A DNA stretch of 64,000 bases from Burkholderia puraquae (GCF_002099195.1 NZ_NBYX01000010.1:62001-126000), one strand, 5' to 3'; positions 52,916 to 63,953 are shown, numbered from the stretch's first letter. Notes: a model not told the origin generated them from the sequence alone. Numbers and translations are program-made.

Positions 52916-54049
52916 TCACCGCTCCGCTTGCGCCGGCAGCCGAAGCGCGACCATGAAGCCGCGCGCCGTATTGCGCATCAGGATCTGGCCGCGATGCCGC
53001 GCCGCCGTCGCGCGGACGAACGCGAGCCCGAGGCCGAAGCCGCCACGCGCCGCGCCATGCGCGGATTCGAGCTGCACGAACGACTCGGTCGCGGCCGTGC
53101 GCTGCTCCGGCGCGATCCCGGCGCCGGTATCCTCGACGCCGATCAGCCATGCACCGTCCTCGCTGCTCAGCGTGCAGTGCACGTCCGTGCCGGCCGGGCC
53201 GTATTTCAGCCCGTTGTCGATCAGGTTCGCGACCGCGCGCGTCAGCATCAGGCGGTCGCCCATCGTCACGCACTCGGTATCGGGCACGTGCGCGGCGACC
53301 CGGCTGCCGAACCCGGCCGCCTTCTCCCACAACTGGTCGACGGCGTCGAGCACGATCTCGTTGAGACTCACGACCTCGTGCGCGCGGCGCTCGGACTGCG
53401 CGCGGGTCAGGTGGATGAAGCCGTCGGCAAGCGCGAGCGCGCGCCGCGCATGGCCGGCAATGCGCTCCATGATCGCCGGCATCTCGCCGTGCTCGGCCCG
53501 GTAGACCTCGAGCAGTGCGAGGATCGACGTCTGCGGCGATCGCATGTCGTGCGACAGGAAATCGAGCGCTTCGTCGCGTTGCCGCGACATCAGGTACGAA
53601 TTCGAGTGATAGCGGATACGGGCGGCCAGCTCCATCGCGTCGGGGAGCTTCACCAGATAGTCGTTCGCGCCGGCGATGAACGCCTCGCGCTTGACGATCG
53701 GCTCCTCCTTCGCGGAAAGCACGATGATCGGCACGCGCGCCGTGGCGGCGTCTGCGCGCCACGCGCGGACGAGATCGAGGCCGTCGATCTCCGGCATTAC
53801 GAGATCCTGCAGGATGACCGTCGGCTTCACGTCGCGCGCGACCGCCATCGCCCGGTGCGCGTCAGTGCACACGTGCAGGTCGATGTCGTGTTCGCTGCGC
53901 AGCGCGCGGCGGATCACCTCACCGACGAACGGTTGATCGTCGACGAGAAGAACCGATAACCCCGATTCAAGGCAATCCGAGGCATTATCACTGCTCGATT
54001 CTTTCATAAATACAGTTTCAAACGCCGATTCTCCAATCGATTCTTTCAT
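52916..54049 (-). CDS. wspHRR: WspHRR, hybrid response regulator-histidine kinase (output in place of WspR)
   Basis: 377-residue protein with an N-terminal receiver ([13 protein letters not shown], phospho-Asp in [13 protein letters not shown], lysine in DYLVKLP) followed by a kinase core: H-box [15 protein letters not shown]-box [13 protein letters not shown]-boxes [10 protein letters not shown] and GFGLGLAFV. No GGDEF domain, so it cannot make c-di-GMP itself; it presumably phosphorylates another output. This replacement of WspR is known from Burkholderia. The start is doubtful: MKES occurs at codons 1 and 15, from a near-duplicate ATGAAAGAATCG, and neither has a good ribosome site. Confidence 0.9.
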   Translation of the reverse strand: MKESIGESAFETVFMKESSSDNASDCLESGLSVLLVDDQPFVGEVIRRALRSEHDIDLHVCTDAHRAMAVARDVKPTVILQDLVMPEIDGLDLVRAWRADAATARVPIIVLSAKEEPIVKREAFIAGANDYLVKLPDAMELAARIRYHSNSYLMSRQRDEALDFLSHDMRSPQTSILALLEVYRAEHGEMPAIMERIAGHARRALALADGFIHLTRAQSERRAHEVVSLNEIVLDAVDQLWEKAAGFGSRVAAHVPDTECVTMGDRLMLTRAVANLIDNGLKYGPAGTDVHCTLSSEDGAWLIGVEDTGAGIAPEQRTAATESFVQLESAHGAARGGFGLGLAFVRATAARHRGQILMRNTARGFMVALRLPAQAER

Positions 54050-54530
54050 AGGAGTTGTTTATCAGATTTGGACGCTATCTCATTTCGGCGGTTGAAAACC
54101 CCGCCCAATTCGCCGATTTGGCCTATCGGCACTGCCTCGCAGGGCTCCGGACGCCGATTTCTCCCCGTTGACGGCCGCATTACCTCCGCATCCTTTCTCT
54201 CAATAAACATAACCGGCTGATTCTAAATGAAATTAGAACACAGCATCTATCTCCTTCCGGTTTAGTTTTGCCAAATATGCAGAAAGAGACGGAAACAGTT
54301 AAATCAGATCATTTCCGGATTCGAAACACGATAACGTTTGCGAGACCGGTGCCATAAGGTTTGCATGCGCTGCAAGGCCGGCTGCCCGCCGCATTTGGGG
54401 CCGGATAAAAATCCGCCGAATCGGCAGGCGAACGGAAGAAAAAAGAGCGCGCCGGGCAAGGATCGGCCCGCACGCGCTTCGGGCCGGCTGGCACCGGCCG
54501 CTCGATGGCGGTGTGAGAAGGTGTGCGGCC
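54050..54530. other. 481-base region upstream of the Wsp cluster
   Basis: Contains the Wsp promoter region (minus strand, AT-rich around 54190-54310) and the region after the Na+/H+ antiporter stop. No gene is called; frames present are in antiporter shadow or lack ribosome sites. A duplicated motif GATTCTTTCATA lies at the wspHRR start. Confidence 0.5.
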
Positions 54531-56114
54531 TTACCCGCGCGCGTGCTGCGCGGACACTTCCTGCAGGTCGAGGTCGCGCTCGAGCGCGTGCAGCATCTCG
54601 TCGTGGATGCGGCCCGAACGGTGCAGGCGCAACAATTCCGTGCGCCCGGCCTTGATCGCAGCCAGCACGACGTCGTAGTGCGCGGCCCGCACTTCTGCCG
54701 GATACGCAGGCTCGTTCTTCGCCCGCTCGGTCAGTTCCGCGCGATACGTGTACTGCTCGAGCAGGCGCGGATGGATCACGGTGCCGTTCTCGTCGCGCAC
54801 GAGCGGCTGGATCGCCGCGAGCTGCGCAGCCTCGACATACGCCCACGTCTGCGGCTCTGTCAGGTGATGCGCCGCGCGTTCTTCGCGCTGCGGCAGGCGC
54901 AGCAGCCGGATCAGCGGCCCGATCGTCGTGCCCTGCAGCAGCACGGTGACGAGGATCACCGCGAACGACGCGACCAGGATCACGTCGCGGCCGGGCATCG
55001 CCTCGGGCAGCGACAGCGCGATCGCCAGCGTGACGACGCCGCGCATCCCGGCCCAGCTCATGATCGTCGCGGCCTTCCAGTCGGGCGCCTCGCCGCGCCG
55101 CGCGATCCCGCGCACCGGCCACTTCAGCACTTCGACCGCGTAGATCCACACGAAGCGCGACACGATCACGGCCGCCAGCACCGCGAGCACGGGCGGCACC
55201 ATCGTGGCGAGCACCTGCTCGAAGCCGCCGAGCCGATGCATCGCGCCGCGCAGCGACAACCCGATCAGCACGAACACCATCGCCTCGAGCAGGAACACGA
55301 TGACCTGCCAGAACGCGGTGCCGCGCGTGCGCACGGCCGCCGAGAACACCTCGTGCTGGTGCCAGCCGACGATCATGCCGGCCGTGACAGTCGCGATCAC
55401 GCCCGACACCTCGACCATTTCGCCTGCGATGTATGCGATCCAGCCGGCGATCACCGCGACGGTGATCACGAGATAGTCGTCGTCGAGCAGCTTCAGGAAC
55501 CACACGACGAGCTTGCCGACCGCGAAGCCGATCGCCACGCCGCCGAGCCCGAGCTCCGCGAATCGCACGACCGCATGCTCGAGGCTGAACGCGCCAGTGA
55601 GCGCAGCCGCGACCGCGAAACGGAACAGCACGAGGCCGGCCGCGTCGTTCAGCAGGCTCTCGCCTTCGAGCAGCACCATCAGCCGGCGCGGCAGGGCGAC
55701 GCGTTCGAGCACGGCCTTCGCGGCAACGGCGTCGGGCGGCGACACGATCGCGCCGAGTGCGAAGCACGCGGCCCACGGCAGCGACGGCGCCACCCAGTGC
55801 ACGGCGAAGCCGACCGCGAACGTCGTGAACACGACCGCGCCGATCGCGAGCAGCAGGATGCCGCCGACGTTACGCTTGAACTCCTCCCACACCGAGAAAT
55901 ACGCACCGTCCATCAGCAGCGGCGGCAGGAACACCAGCAGCACCAGTTCGGGATCGAGATTGATCGGCGGCAGGCCGGGGATGAACGCGATGCCGATGCC
56001 GCCGATCAGCAGCGCGGCCGCGGGTGGCAGCCGCAGCCGCTTGGCGATGCATTCGAGCGCGACGATCGCGAGAAATGACAACAAGACCAGCTTGAATGCC
56101 GAGACGGGAGACAT
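54531..56114 (-). CDS. Na+/H+ antiporter, CPA1 (NhaP-like) family
   Basis: 527-residue inner-membrane protein with about twelve helices and a cytoplasmic tail of roughly 120 residues. The ion-site region GESLLNDAAGLVLFRFA holds the ND pair typical of electroneutral CPA1 exchangers; SPPDAVAAKAVLERV precedes it. It exchanges cytoplasmic sodium (or potassium) for protons. The start has no strong ribosome site; the N-terminal helix begins SAFKLVLLSFLAIVALECIA. Confidence 0.9.
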   Translation of the reverse strand: MSPVSAFKLVLLSFLAIVALECIAKRLRLPPAAALLIGGIGIAFIPGLPPINLDPELVLLVFLPPLLMDGAYFSVWEEFKRNVGGILLLAIGAVVFTTFAVGFAVHWVAPSLPWAACFALGAIVSPPDAVAAKAVLERVALPRRLMVLLEGESLLNDAAGLVLFRFAVAAALTGAFSLEHAVVRFAELGLGGVAIGFAVGKLVVWFLKLLDDDYLVITVAVIAGWIAYIAGEMVEVSGVIATVTAGMIVGWHQHEVFSAAVRTRGTAFWQVIVFLLEAMVFVLIGLSLRGAMHRLGGFEQVLATMVPPVLAVLAAVIVSRFVWIYAVEVLKWPVRGIARRGEAPDWKAATIMSWAGMRGVVTLAIALSLPEAMPGRDVILVASFAVILVTVLLQGTTIGPLIRLLRLPQREERAAHHLTEPQTWAYVEAAQLAAIQPLVRDENGTVIHPRLLEQYTYRAELTERAKNEPAYPAEVRAAHYDVVLAAIKAGRTELLRLHRSGRIHDEMLHALERDLDLQEVSAQHARG

Positions 56115-56284
56115 GAATCGACCTCGTGAAGAATGAATTCGCGCTTTCCGGCGTCGTACCCCGGTCGGCAGTTTCGCGCGATTACATCACGAGGCGAGGC
56201 CCGCAGTCGAGCGGGTTCGGCAGCCCGCCGCGCGACGCCCGCATGGCACCCTGCCCGGTACCGGCCCGCTGCGCGCGCCGCCAT

Positions 56285-56329
56285 GAAAAACGGCACGCGG
56301 GCCGGCCCGGTCGCCCGCCCGCGTGCCGT
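56285..56329 (-). terminator. Intrinsic terminator after the aldehyde dehydrogenase
   Basis: On the minus strand an 11-bp stem CGGCACGCGGG / CCCGCGTGCCG is followed directly by TTTTT, 23 bases after the dehydrogenase stop. Clear stem plus T-run. Confidence 0.85.
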
Positions 56330-56351
56330 CGCGGCACCACGCGCCCGCGCG

Positions 56352-57785
<1,434 letters not shown>

Positions 57786-57814
57786 GGAACGCCTCCTTCC
57801 TGTGAACGGGACAT

Positions 57815-59455
57815 TCAGAGTTGCGCCGACAGGCGCTTGATCTCGCGGTTCAGCACGCGCTCGTTGTCCGAGTAGTCGATCGGCACGTCGATCACGTGCA
57901 CGCCCGGCGACGAGAAGCACTCGCGCAGCAGCGGCTCGAGATCGTCGGCCGATTCGACGCGATGCCCGTGCGCGCCGTAGCTTTGCGCATACGCGACGAA
58001 ATCGGGGTTCTGCAGCGTCATCGCGAAATCGGGGAAGTTCATGTTCTCCTGCTTCCAGCGGATCATCCCGAAGGCGTCGTCGCGCAGGATCATCACGACG
58101 AGGTCGAGCTTCAGCCGCACGGCGGTTTCGAGCTCCTGCGAATTCATCATGAAGCCGCCGTCGCCGCACACGGCGATCACCTTGCGCTGCGGATGCACGA
58201 TCCTGGTCGCGATCGCGGACGGCAGCCCCGCGCCCATCGACGCCAGCGCGTTGTCGAGCAGCAGCGAGTTCGGCTCGTGCGCACGCCAGTAGCGCGCGAA
58301 CCAGATCTTGTACATCCCGTTGTCGAGACAGACGATGCCGTCGGCCGGCAGCGCGTTGTACAGATCGTTGACGATGCGCACCGGGTACATCGGGAAGCGC
58401 GGATCGTGCTGGCCCTTCTCCAGATGGGCATCGAAATGCTCCTTGATCATCGCGAAGCGCGCGAAATCCCAGTGCGGCTGCGGCGCGAGCGCCTCCTTCA
58501 TCTGCCACACCGCGTTCGCGATGTCGCCGACCACCTCGATCTGCGGGAAGTAGACCGGGTCGACCTGCGCGCCGAGGAAGTTCACGTGGATCACGGTCTT
58601 GTCGTCGGTACGCATGAAGAACGGCGGCTTCTCGATCACGTCGTGGCCGACGTTGATGATGCAGTCGGCATGCTCGATCGCGCGGTGCACGAAATCGCCA
58701 TCGGACAGCGTCGCGTTGCCGAGCCACAGCGGGTGCGTCTCGTCGATCACGCCCTTGCCCATCTGCGTCGTGAAGAACGGGATGCCCGTCTTGTCGACGA
58801 ATTCGAGCAGCATCTTGCAGGTGGTCTTGCGGTTGCCGCCCGCGCCGATCATCAGCAGCGGATGGCGCGCGGCCTGGATCGCGTCGACCGCATGCGCAAC
58901 CGCCTTCTCCTCGGCCACCGGCCGCCGGCTGTAGCTGCGCGGGATCGGCTTGCCGTCGCCCTCTTCGTGCGCGATGTCTTCCGGCAGTTCGAGGTGCGCG
59001 GCGCCCGGGCGCTCCTCCTCCGCGCGGCGAAACGCCTCGCGCACGGCCGACGGGATGTTGCCGATCGACACGATCTGCCGCGTGAACTTCGTGAGCGGCT
59101 GCATCATGTCGACCACGTCGACGATCTGGAAGTGGCCCTGCTTGCTGGACTTGATCGGCTTCTGCCCGGTGATCATCAGCATCGGCATGCCGCCGAGCTG
59201 CGCGTACGCGGCGGCCGTCACGAAGTTGGTCGCACCCGGCCCGAGCGTCGCGAGACATACGCCGGTGCGGCCCGTCAGGCGGCCGTAGGTGGCGGCCATG
59301 AAGCCGGCCGCCTGCTCGTGCCGGGTCAGCACGAGCTTGATCTTCGATCGCCGCAGCGATTCGAGCAGATCGAGGTTTTCCTCGCCGGGAATGCCGAACA
59401 CGTACTCGACGCCTTCGGCTTCCAGCGCCTTCACGAACAGATCCGATGCTTTCAT
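57815..59455 (-). CDS. Acetolactate-synthase-like thiamine diphosphate enzyme
   Basis: 546-residue ThDP enzyme with three alpha/beta domains. Catalytic glutamate in LTRHEQAAGFMAA (about 47), central domain about 190-320, and ThDP motif CGDGGFMMNSQELETA (about 430) ending in ILRDD. It resembles catabolic acetolactate synthase (AlsS), but no decarboxylase (AlsD) or regulatory subunit (IlvH/IlvN) is adjacent; an aldehyde dehydrogenase follows instead. A 2-oxoacid carboligase or decarboxylase role remains possible. No FAD-specific element is certain. Confidence 0.85.
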   Translation of the reverse strand: MKASDLFVKALEAEGVEYVFGIPGEENLDLLESLRRSKIKLVLTRHEQAAGFMAATYGRLTGRTGVCLATLGPGATNFVTAAAYAQLGGMPMLMITGQKPIKSSKQGHFQIVDVVDMMQPLTKFTRQIVSIGNIPSAVREAFRRAEEERPGAAHLELPEDIAHEEGDGKPIPRSYSRRPVAEEKAVAHAVDAIQAARHPLLMIGAGGNRKTTCKMLLEFVDKTGIPFFTTQMGKGVIDETHPLWLGNATLSDGDFVHRAIEHADCIINVGHDVIEKPPFFMRTDDKTVIHVNFLGAQVDPVYFPQIEVVGDIANAVWQMKEALAPQPHWDFARFAMIKEHFDAHLEKGQHDPRFPMYPVRIVNDLYNALPADGIVCLDNGMYKIWFARYWRAHEPNSLLLDNALASMGAGLPSAIATRIVHPQRKVIAVCGDGGFMMNSQELETAVRLKLDLVVMILRDDAFGMIRWKQENMNFPDFAMTLQNPDFVAYAQSYGAHGHRVESADDLEPLLRECFSSPGVHVIDVPIDYSDNERVLNREIKRLSAQL

Positions 59456-59764
59456 GGGGGACTCTCGGTTGATGCCGCCTGCCCGGCTTACGGGCGCGCG
59501 ACGTTCAGAACGCGCGCCGGCCTACGGCACGCGGACGCTTTACCTACTGGACACAAACCACGACACGGCACGCGCGCGGCAAGCACGCGCGGTCGACAAG
59601 GACGTTTTTGATTGTAGACGGATTCGCGCAATCCCGACTTCGACCGAATGGCCAGGGTCGGCCTGACGGCCAATTCGACGTCAAACGGCGCGCGCGGCCC
59701 TACTGTAGGGGCAACCGAATTCCATTCATCGAATCTGTGAACCATGGTTGACATACTGCGATCC
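59456..59764. other. 309-base region between the TPP enzyme and toxin genes
   Basis: Divergent promoters are expected here. TTGACA at 59748-59753 and TACAGT at 59771-59776 are 17 bases apart but overlap the toxin start, so they would need a leaderless or later start; probably chance. A small GGCC/GGCC-type hairpin lies near 59650. Nothing else is seen. Confidence 0.45.
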
Positions 59765-60082
59765 ATGCCATACAGTGCACCTACATTCAGTATCCGGACC
59801 ACTGACGTCTTCGACGCGTGGTTTGCCGGCCTGCAGGATCGCGTCGCCCGGCGACGCATCCAGGCGCGCATCGACCGTCTGTCGATGGGCAATCCGGGCG
59901 ACGGGAAATCCGCCGGCTCCCCCGTCGTCGAAATGCGCATCGATCACGGGCCCGGCTATCGCGTCTCCTACGTCAGGCGCGGAACGATATGGGTGATCCT
60001 GCTCTGCGGCGGCGACAAGTCAACGCAACAGGCGGACATCCGCGCCGCGCACGCGATGCTCGCGCGGCTCGACCTGGAGTGA
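59765..60082 (+). CDS. RelE/HigB-type toxin of a toxin-antitoxin pair
   Basis: 105-residue ParE/RelE-superfamily toxin, recognised from PTFSIRTTDVFDAWFAGLQD, RRRIQARIDRLSMGNPGD and YRVSYVRRGTIWVILLCGGD. Members cleave mRNA on the ribosome. The toxin-first order with the antitoxin directly after is the HigBA arrangement. An upstream in-frame ATG at 59744 would add seven residues; I prefer 59765 because the family usually starts at MPY. The antitoxin gene begins three bases after the stop. Confidence 0.88.
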   Translation: MPYSAPTFSIRTTDVFDAWFAGLQDRVARRRIQARIDRLSMGNPGDGKSAGSPVVEMRIDHGPGYRVSYVRRGTIWVILLCGGDKSTQQADIRAAHAMLARLDLE

Positions 60083-60085
60083 TCG

Positions 60086-60385
60086 ATGGACAAGATCAAG
60101 ACCCAGCCGTGGGATTCGGCCGAACACCTGAAAACCGACGACGACATGGCCGACTACTTCGAGGCCTGTCTGCAGGAAGGCGGCGACGACCCGGCCTTCA
60201 TCGCGCATGCGCTCGGCGTGATCGCCCGTGCGCGCGGCATGTCGCAGGTCGCGCGCGACGCGGGCCTGTCGCGCGAAGGGCTGTACAAGGCGCTGTCGCA
60301 CGACGGCAATCCGAGCTTCGGCACGATCCTGAAAGTGATCAGGGCGCTCGGCCTGCAACTGCACGGCGCGAAGGCGCAAGCGTGA
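60086..60385 (+). CDS. HigA-type antitoxin with Xre/HTH domain
   Basis: 99-residue antitoxin of the addiction-module family (COG3636-type). The helix-turn-helix spans about 48-80 (ARGMSQVARDAGLSREGLYKA) with GTILKVIRALGLQL at the end; residues 1-40 bind the toxin. It neutralises the preceding RelE-like toxin and represses the operon. Separated from it by three bases. A hairpin (GGCGCGC/GCGCGCC) at 60392-60409 follows. Confidence 0.9.
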   Translation: MDKIKTQPWDSAEHLKTDDDMADYFEACLQEGGDDPAFIAHALGVIARARGMSQVARDAGLSREGLYKALSHDGNPSFGTILKVIRALGLQLHGAKAQA

Positions 60386-60436
60386 TTCGCCGGCGCGCGC
60401 AGGCGCGCCAGGTGCGCGATGGCCGCAATGGCCACG

Positions 60437-61723
60437 TCAATGCAGCCATCCGCCGGCCCAATGCGGCACCAGCGACACCAGGTACAACCCGAGCCCGATC
60501 AGCCCGCCGACCAGCGTGCCGTTGATGCGGATGTACTGCAGGTCCTTGCCGATGTTCAGCTCGATCTGCCGCGACATTTCACGCGCATCCCAGTTGCGCA
60601 CCGTGTCGCGGATGTGGCGCATCAGGAAATCCGCGAAATCCGGCGCCATTTCGTGCACCGCCTTTTCGACATGCTCGTTCAGCGATGCGCGCAATGCCGG
60701 GCTCTCCGCCAGCCGCGCACCGAGCCAGCCGCCGAGCATCGCGGCCTGCCGGTGCAGCGCCGAATCGGGGCGCGCGAGATCGGCCTTCAGCCACACGCGC
60801 AACTGGTCCCACAAGTCGCGCACGTACTCATTGAACGCAGCGCCGTCGCGAATATAGCGCTTGATCTCCTCGCCCTTTTCGATGAACGCGGGATCGTGCT
60901 TCAACCGCTCGGTCAGCCGCACGACCGTCCGGTCGAAGCGCTGCCGCAGCTCGTGCTCGGGATCGGCCGCCACGCCTTCCAGCACGCGACTCACCGCGCT
61001 CGCGAGCATCCGCGCGCCGTTCTCGCCGAACCACTGCGTCGGCATGATCTTCTCGACCTTCGGGTACTGCGTCTTCAGCCATTCGACGATGAAGCCCGCG
61101 ATCACCTCGCGGTTTTCCTCCTTGTCGAGCACGTCCACCACCTGTTCGATCGCATCGTCGAGCAGCGCCTGGTGGCGGCCGTCCTTCGTCAGCGTATCGA
61201 GGATCGCGCCGGCCGATTGCGACAGGTCGACCCGGTCGATCACCGCGCGAAACGCATCGTGGACGAACGACTGGATCCGCGCGTCGTCGGTCATGTCGAG
61301 CGCGAAACTCATCAGCTTCGTCACATAGCCGCCGAGCGCATCGGTATTCGCCGGCTCGCCGAGCCACGCGCCGAGTTTCTGCGCGGGATCGTGCTGGCGA
61401 ATCTGTGCGGCGAGCGCGTCGGGGCCGAGGAACTTCTCGCGCACGAACACCGCGAGGTTGTCGGCGATCTTGTCCTTGTTCTTCGGGATGATCTCGGTAT
61501 GGCGCGACACGAACGGGATCGGCACGCGGCGGAACAGCGCGACGACCGCGAACCAGTCGGCGAGTGCGCCGACCATCGCGGCTTCGGCCACGGCCTTGAA
61601 GCCGTCGACCCACGGGCCGCGCGGCAGCAGGATCGTCGCGACGAACACCGCGACGGCGGCCAGCAGCAGCCACAGCGCGCGGCGCTTGCTGCGTTTCAGT
61701 TCGAGGGCTTTGTCTGGCGTCAT
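60437..61723 (-). CDS. DUF445 family membrane protein
   Basis: 428-residue protein with two membrane segments, one near the N-terminus (about 17-36) and one near the C-terminus (about 405-425), and a long helical middle. DUF445 hallmarks are GALADWFAVVALFRRVPIP and TEIIPKNKDKIADNL. The start at 61723 (MTPDKALELKRSK) is preferred to a TTG two codons earlier. Function unknown; it stands alone between the antitoxin and the andA genes. Confidence 0.87.
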   Translation of the reverse strand: MTPDKALELKRSKRRALWLLLAAVAVFVATILLPRGPWVDGFKAVAEAAMVGALADWFAVVALFRRVPIPFVSRHTEIIPKNKDKIADNLAVFVREKFLGPDALAAQIRQHDPAQKLGAWLGEPANTDALGGYVTKLMSFALDMTDDARIQSFVHDAFRAVIDRVDLSQSAGAILDTLTKDGRHQALLDDAIEQVVDVLDKEENREVIAGFIVEWLKTQYPKVEKIMPTQWFGENGARMLASAVSRVLEGVAADPEHELRQRFDRTVVRLTERLKHDPAFIEKGEEIKRYIRDGAAFNEYVRDLWDQLRVWLKADLARPDSALHRQAAMLGGWLGARLAESPALRASLNEHVEKAVHEMAPDFADFLMRHIRDTVRNWDAREMSRQIELNIGKDLQYIRINGTLVGGLIGLGLYLVSLVPHWAGGWLH

Positions 61724-61893
61724 GGGCAACCGGTCGGGCGAACGATGCCGCTAATATGCACCGGTTGCGGTGCTGCCGACAAACATTGCGGCGCCCATCG
61801 CGCGAGCCGCACCCCGCCGGATCCGACCGGCGGATCGCGCACGGCGCCAGCCGGCATCGTCACCGCATGCCGGGCCGGACGACCGTGCCCCAG

Positions 61894-63114
61894 CTACATC
61901 AACGTCTTCAGGTTCACCGCCGGATCGGCGAGCCTCACCGGATCGGGCACCGCCCCCGCCGCGATCAGCCGGCGCGATGCGCCGATGTCGCGCCCCAGGT
62001 TCGCCGCGGCCACTGCCGCGATCCTGCCGTCGTCACCCAGCCCGAACACCGTGAACGGCCCGTTCGCCGGATCGCCGCGCACGACGATCGTGCGCTCGCT
62101 GCCGAACAGCCCGAGCATCTGCAGGTTGCAGTCGTACTGATCGGACCACAGCCACGGCAGCTCCGCATAAGCCTCGTCGGCGCCGAGCACGTTCGCGGCC
62201 GCGACGGCCGGCTGGTTCTCGGCCACCTGCCACGACTCGATCCGCACGTGGCGCCCGAGCAGCGGATTGAAGTGCATCGTCACCTCGCCCGCCGCGAAGA
62301 TCGCGGGATCGATCGTGCGGCAGCCCGCGTCGGCGCGTATCCCGTTGTCGACCTCGAGCCCCGCCGCCTGCGCGAGTTCGACGTTGGGCACGACGCCGAT
62401 GCCGACCACGATAATGTCGGCCGGCACGTCGCCACCGTCGGTCTCGACGATCGCGCCGCCACCCGGTGCGCGGCGGATCGCGCGCGGCAGCGTCGCCATC
62501 TGAAAAACCACGCCGCGTGCATCGTGCAACCGGCGCGCGTACGTGCCGACCACTTCCGGCAACGCACGCTGCAGCAGGCACGGGGCGGGATCGATCACCG
62601 TCACGTCGCAACCGAGCTGGCGCGCGGCGGCCGCGACTTCAAGCCCGATGAAACCGCCGCCGAGCACCGCCACGCGGCGGCCCGGCGAAAGCTGCGCGCG
62701 CAACGCACGCGCATCGGCGACCGTGCGGACGTAATGCGGCATGACGCCTTCGTCGATCGTGCCGCCGAACGTGCGCACCCGCGAGCCCGTCGCGAGCACG
62801 AGCCGCGCATAAGGCAGCGTCGTGCCGTCGTCGAGCCGCACGCGCTGCGCATCGCGCTCGATCGCGTCGACACGCGTGCCGAGCCGCAGCTCGATGCGCT
62901 GCGCGTCATACCACGCGGCATCGCGCACGAACGCACGCTGCTCGCCGCCGTCGCTCAGCAGCGCATCCTTGGACAGCGCGGGCCGGTCGTACGGCAGCTC
63001 GCGTTCCGCGCCGATCATCACGATGCGCGCCGCGGCGTCGCGCTCGCGCAGCGCTTCGGCCGTGCGTCGCGCCGCGTGGCCTGCGCCGACGATCACGAAC
63101 GGATCAGCCGACAT
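61894..63114 (-). CDS. andAa: Anthranilate dioxygenase reductase AndAa
   Basis: 406-residue FAD flavoprotein that passes electrons from NADH to the ferredoxin AndAb for ring hydroxylation. FAD-binding VIVGAGHAARRTAEAL at residues 7-22, NAD-binding VAVLGGGFIGLEVAAAA near 148, and a C-terminal reductase dimer domain (about 320-406). It overlaps the ferredoxin gene by 11 bases. Last gene of the operon; typical of toluene- or naphthalene-type dioxygenase reductases (BenC-type enzymes differ). Confidence 0.9.
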   Translation of the reverse strand: MSADPFVIVGAGHAARRTAEALRERDAAARIVMIGAERELPYDRPALSKDALLSDGGEQRAFVRDAAWYDAQRIELRLGTRVDAIERDAQRVRLDDGTTLPYARLVLATGSRVRTFGGTIDEGVMPHYVRTVADARALRAQLSPGRRVAVLGGGFIGLEVAAAARQLGCDVTVIDPAPCLLQRALPEVVGTYARRLHDARGVVFQMATLPRAIRRAPGGGAIVETDGGDVPADIIVVGIGVVPNVELAQAAGLEVDNGIRADAGCRTIDPAIFAAGEVTMHFNPLLGRHVRIESWQVAENQPAVAAANVLGADEAYAELPWLWSDQYDCNLQMLGLFGSERTIVVRGDPANGPFTVFGLGDDGRIAAVAAANLGRDIGASRRLIAAGAVPDPVRLADPAVNLKTLM

Positions 63115-63430
63115 TGACTTCCACCTGCCCGTCGACGATCCGGATCGGATAGGTCCGCACCGGCTCCGTGATCGGCGCGCATTTCGGCGCGCCGGTGCGA
63201 ATGTCGATCAGCCCCTGGTGCAGCGGGCATTCGACGCAGCCGTCTTCCACATAGCCTTCGGACAGCCGCGCGTGGCCGTGCGTGCAGAGGTCGTGCATCG
63301 CGAACAGTTCGTCGCCGATCCGGAACACGGCGATCGGCTTCTGGCCGGCGACGCGCGCCGCCGGTTCGTCTTCGGAGAATTCGTCGAAAGCGCCGAGCGG
63401 ATGCCACTCGGCGAGCGTTGCTTCGGTCAT
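63104..63430 (-). CDS. andAb: Anthranilate dioxygenase Rieske ferredoxin AndAb
   Basis: 108-residue ferredoxin with a Rieske 2Fe-2S centre: ligands C49, H51 (CTHGHA) and C68, H71 (CPLHQG). It shuttles electrons from AndAa to the oxygenase AndAc/AndAd. AAGGAA ribosome site before ATG 63430; it follows andAd by 20 bases. Confidence 0.93.
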   Translation of the reverse strand: MTEATLAEWHPLGAFDEFSEDEPAARVAGQKPIAVFRIGDELFAMHDLCTHGHARLSEGYVEDGCVECPLHQGLIDIRTGAPKCAPITEPVRTYPIRIVDGQVEVNVG

Positions 63431-63450
63431 GTCTGTTCCTTGCTTCCGTA

Positions 63451-63936
63451 TCAGATCGGGGTGGCGAGCAGCGTCTGCACGCGCGACGTGTCGTAGATCA
63501 CCCGCTTGGTCTTGTAGCGCAGCCCGTCCGGCGTGCGCACGACCGTGTCGTAGTACTTGCCGGCCTGGTACACGTTCGACTCGCCGTTGCTGCGCGTCTG
63601 CACGACGACGTAGTTGCTCTCGGTGTCGATCTCGCCGTCGCGTTCGGCGACGATCGTCAGGCCCGACGTCATGTGCCGGTACGTGTGTTCTTCGTAGATG
63701 TTCGCGTGCCGCAGCGACACCACGCGGTCGCGCAGCATCCGCTGGTTCGTGCAGTGGACGATCCCGACCGGCAGCCCGAGGTCGGCATTTTCCTTCGGCA
63801 CGATTTCGTACGTGCAGTCCTCGGTAAACATCGTCGGCCATGCTTCGAGCCGGTTGTTGTCGAGGTGCCCGATATAGCGGTTCTGGAGCATGTAAATCTC
63901 GAACCACGTCTTCATGTCTTCCGTCAGGTTTTCCAT
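63451..63936 (-). CDS. andAd: Anthranilate dioxygenase small (beta) subunit AndAd
   Basis: 161-residue beta subunit of the oxygenase, a cone-shaped SnoaL-like fold (TEDMKTWFEIYMLQNRYIGH; ESNYVVVQTRSNGESNVYQAGKYYD). It supports the large subunit AndAc in converting anthranilate to catechol with release of ammonia and carbon dioxide. Start 63936 is used since ATG seven codons earlier is in the end of andAc. It starts 17 bases after the andAc stop. Confidence 0.88.
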   Translation of the reverse strand: MENLTEDMKTWFEIYMLQNRYIGHLDNNRLEAWPTMFTEDCTYEIVPKENADLGLPVGIVHCTNQRMLRDRVVSLRHANIYEEHTYRHMTSGLTIVAERDGEIDTESNYVVVQTRSNGESNVYQAGKYYDTVVRTPDGLRYKTKRVIYDTSRVQTLLATPI

Positions 63937-63953
63937 CGTTCCGTGCTCCCGCT

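Noticed and set aside
54304-55776. 490-codon minus-strand frame
   Set aside because: Out-of-frame overlap with the Na+/H+ antiporter, arginine-rich, no recognisable fold.
59748-59776. TTGACA-N17-TACAGT promoter-like pair
   Set aside because: It overlaps the toxin gene start, so a promoter here would be downstream of the start codon; probably chance.
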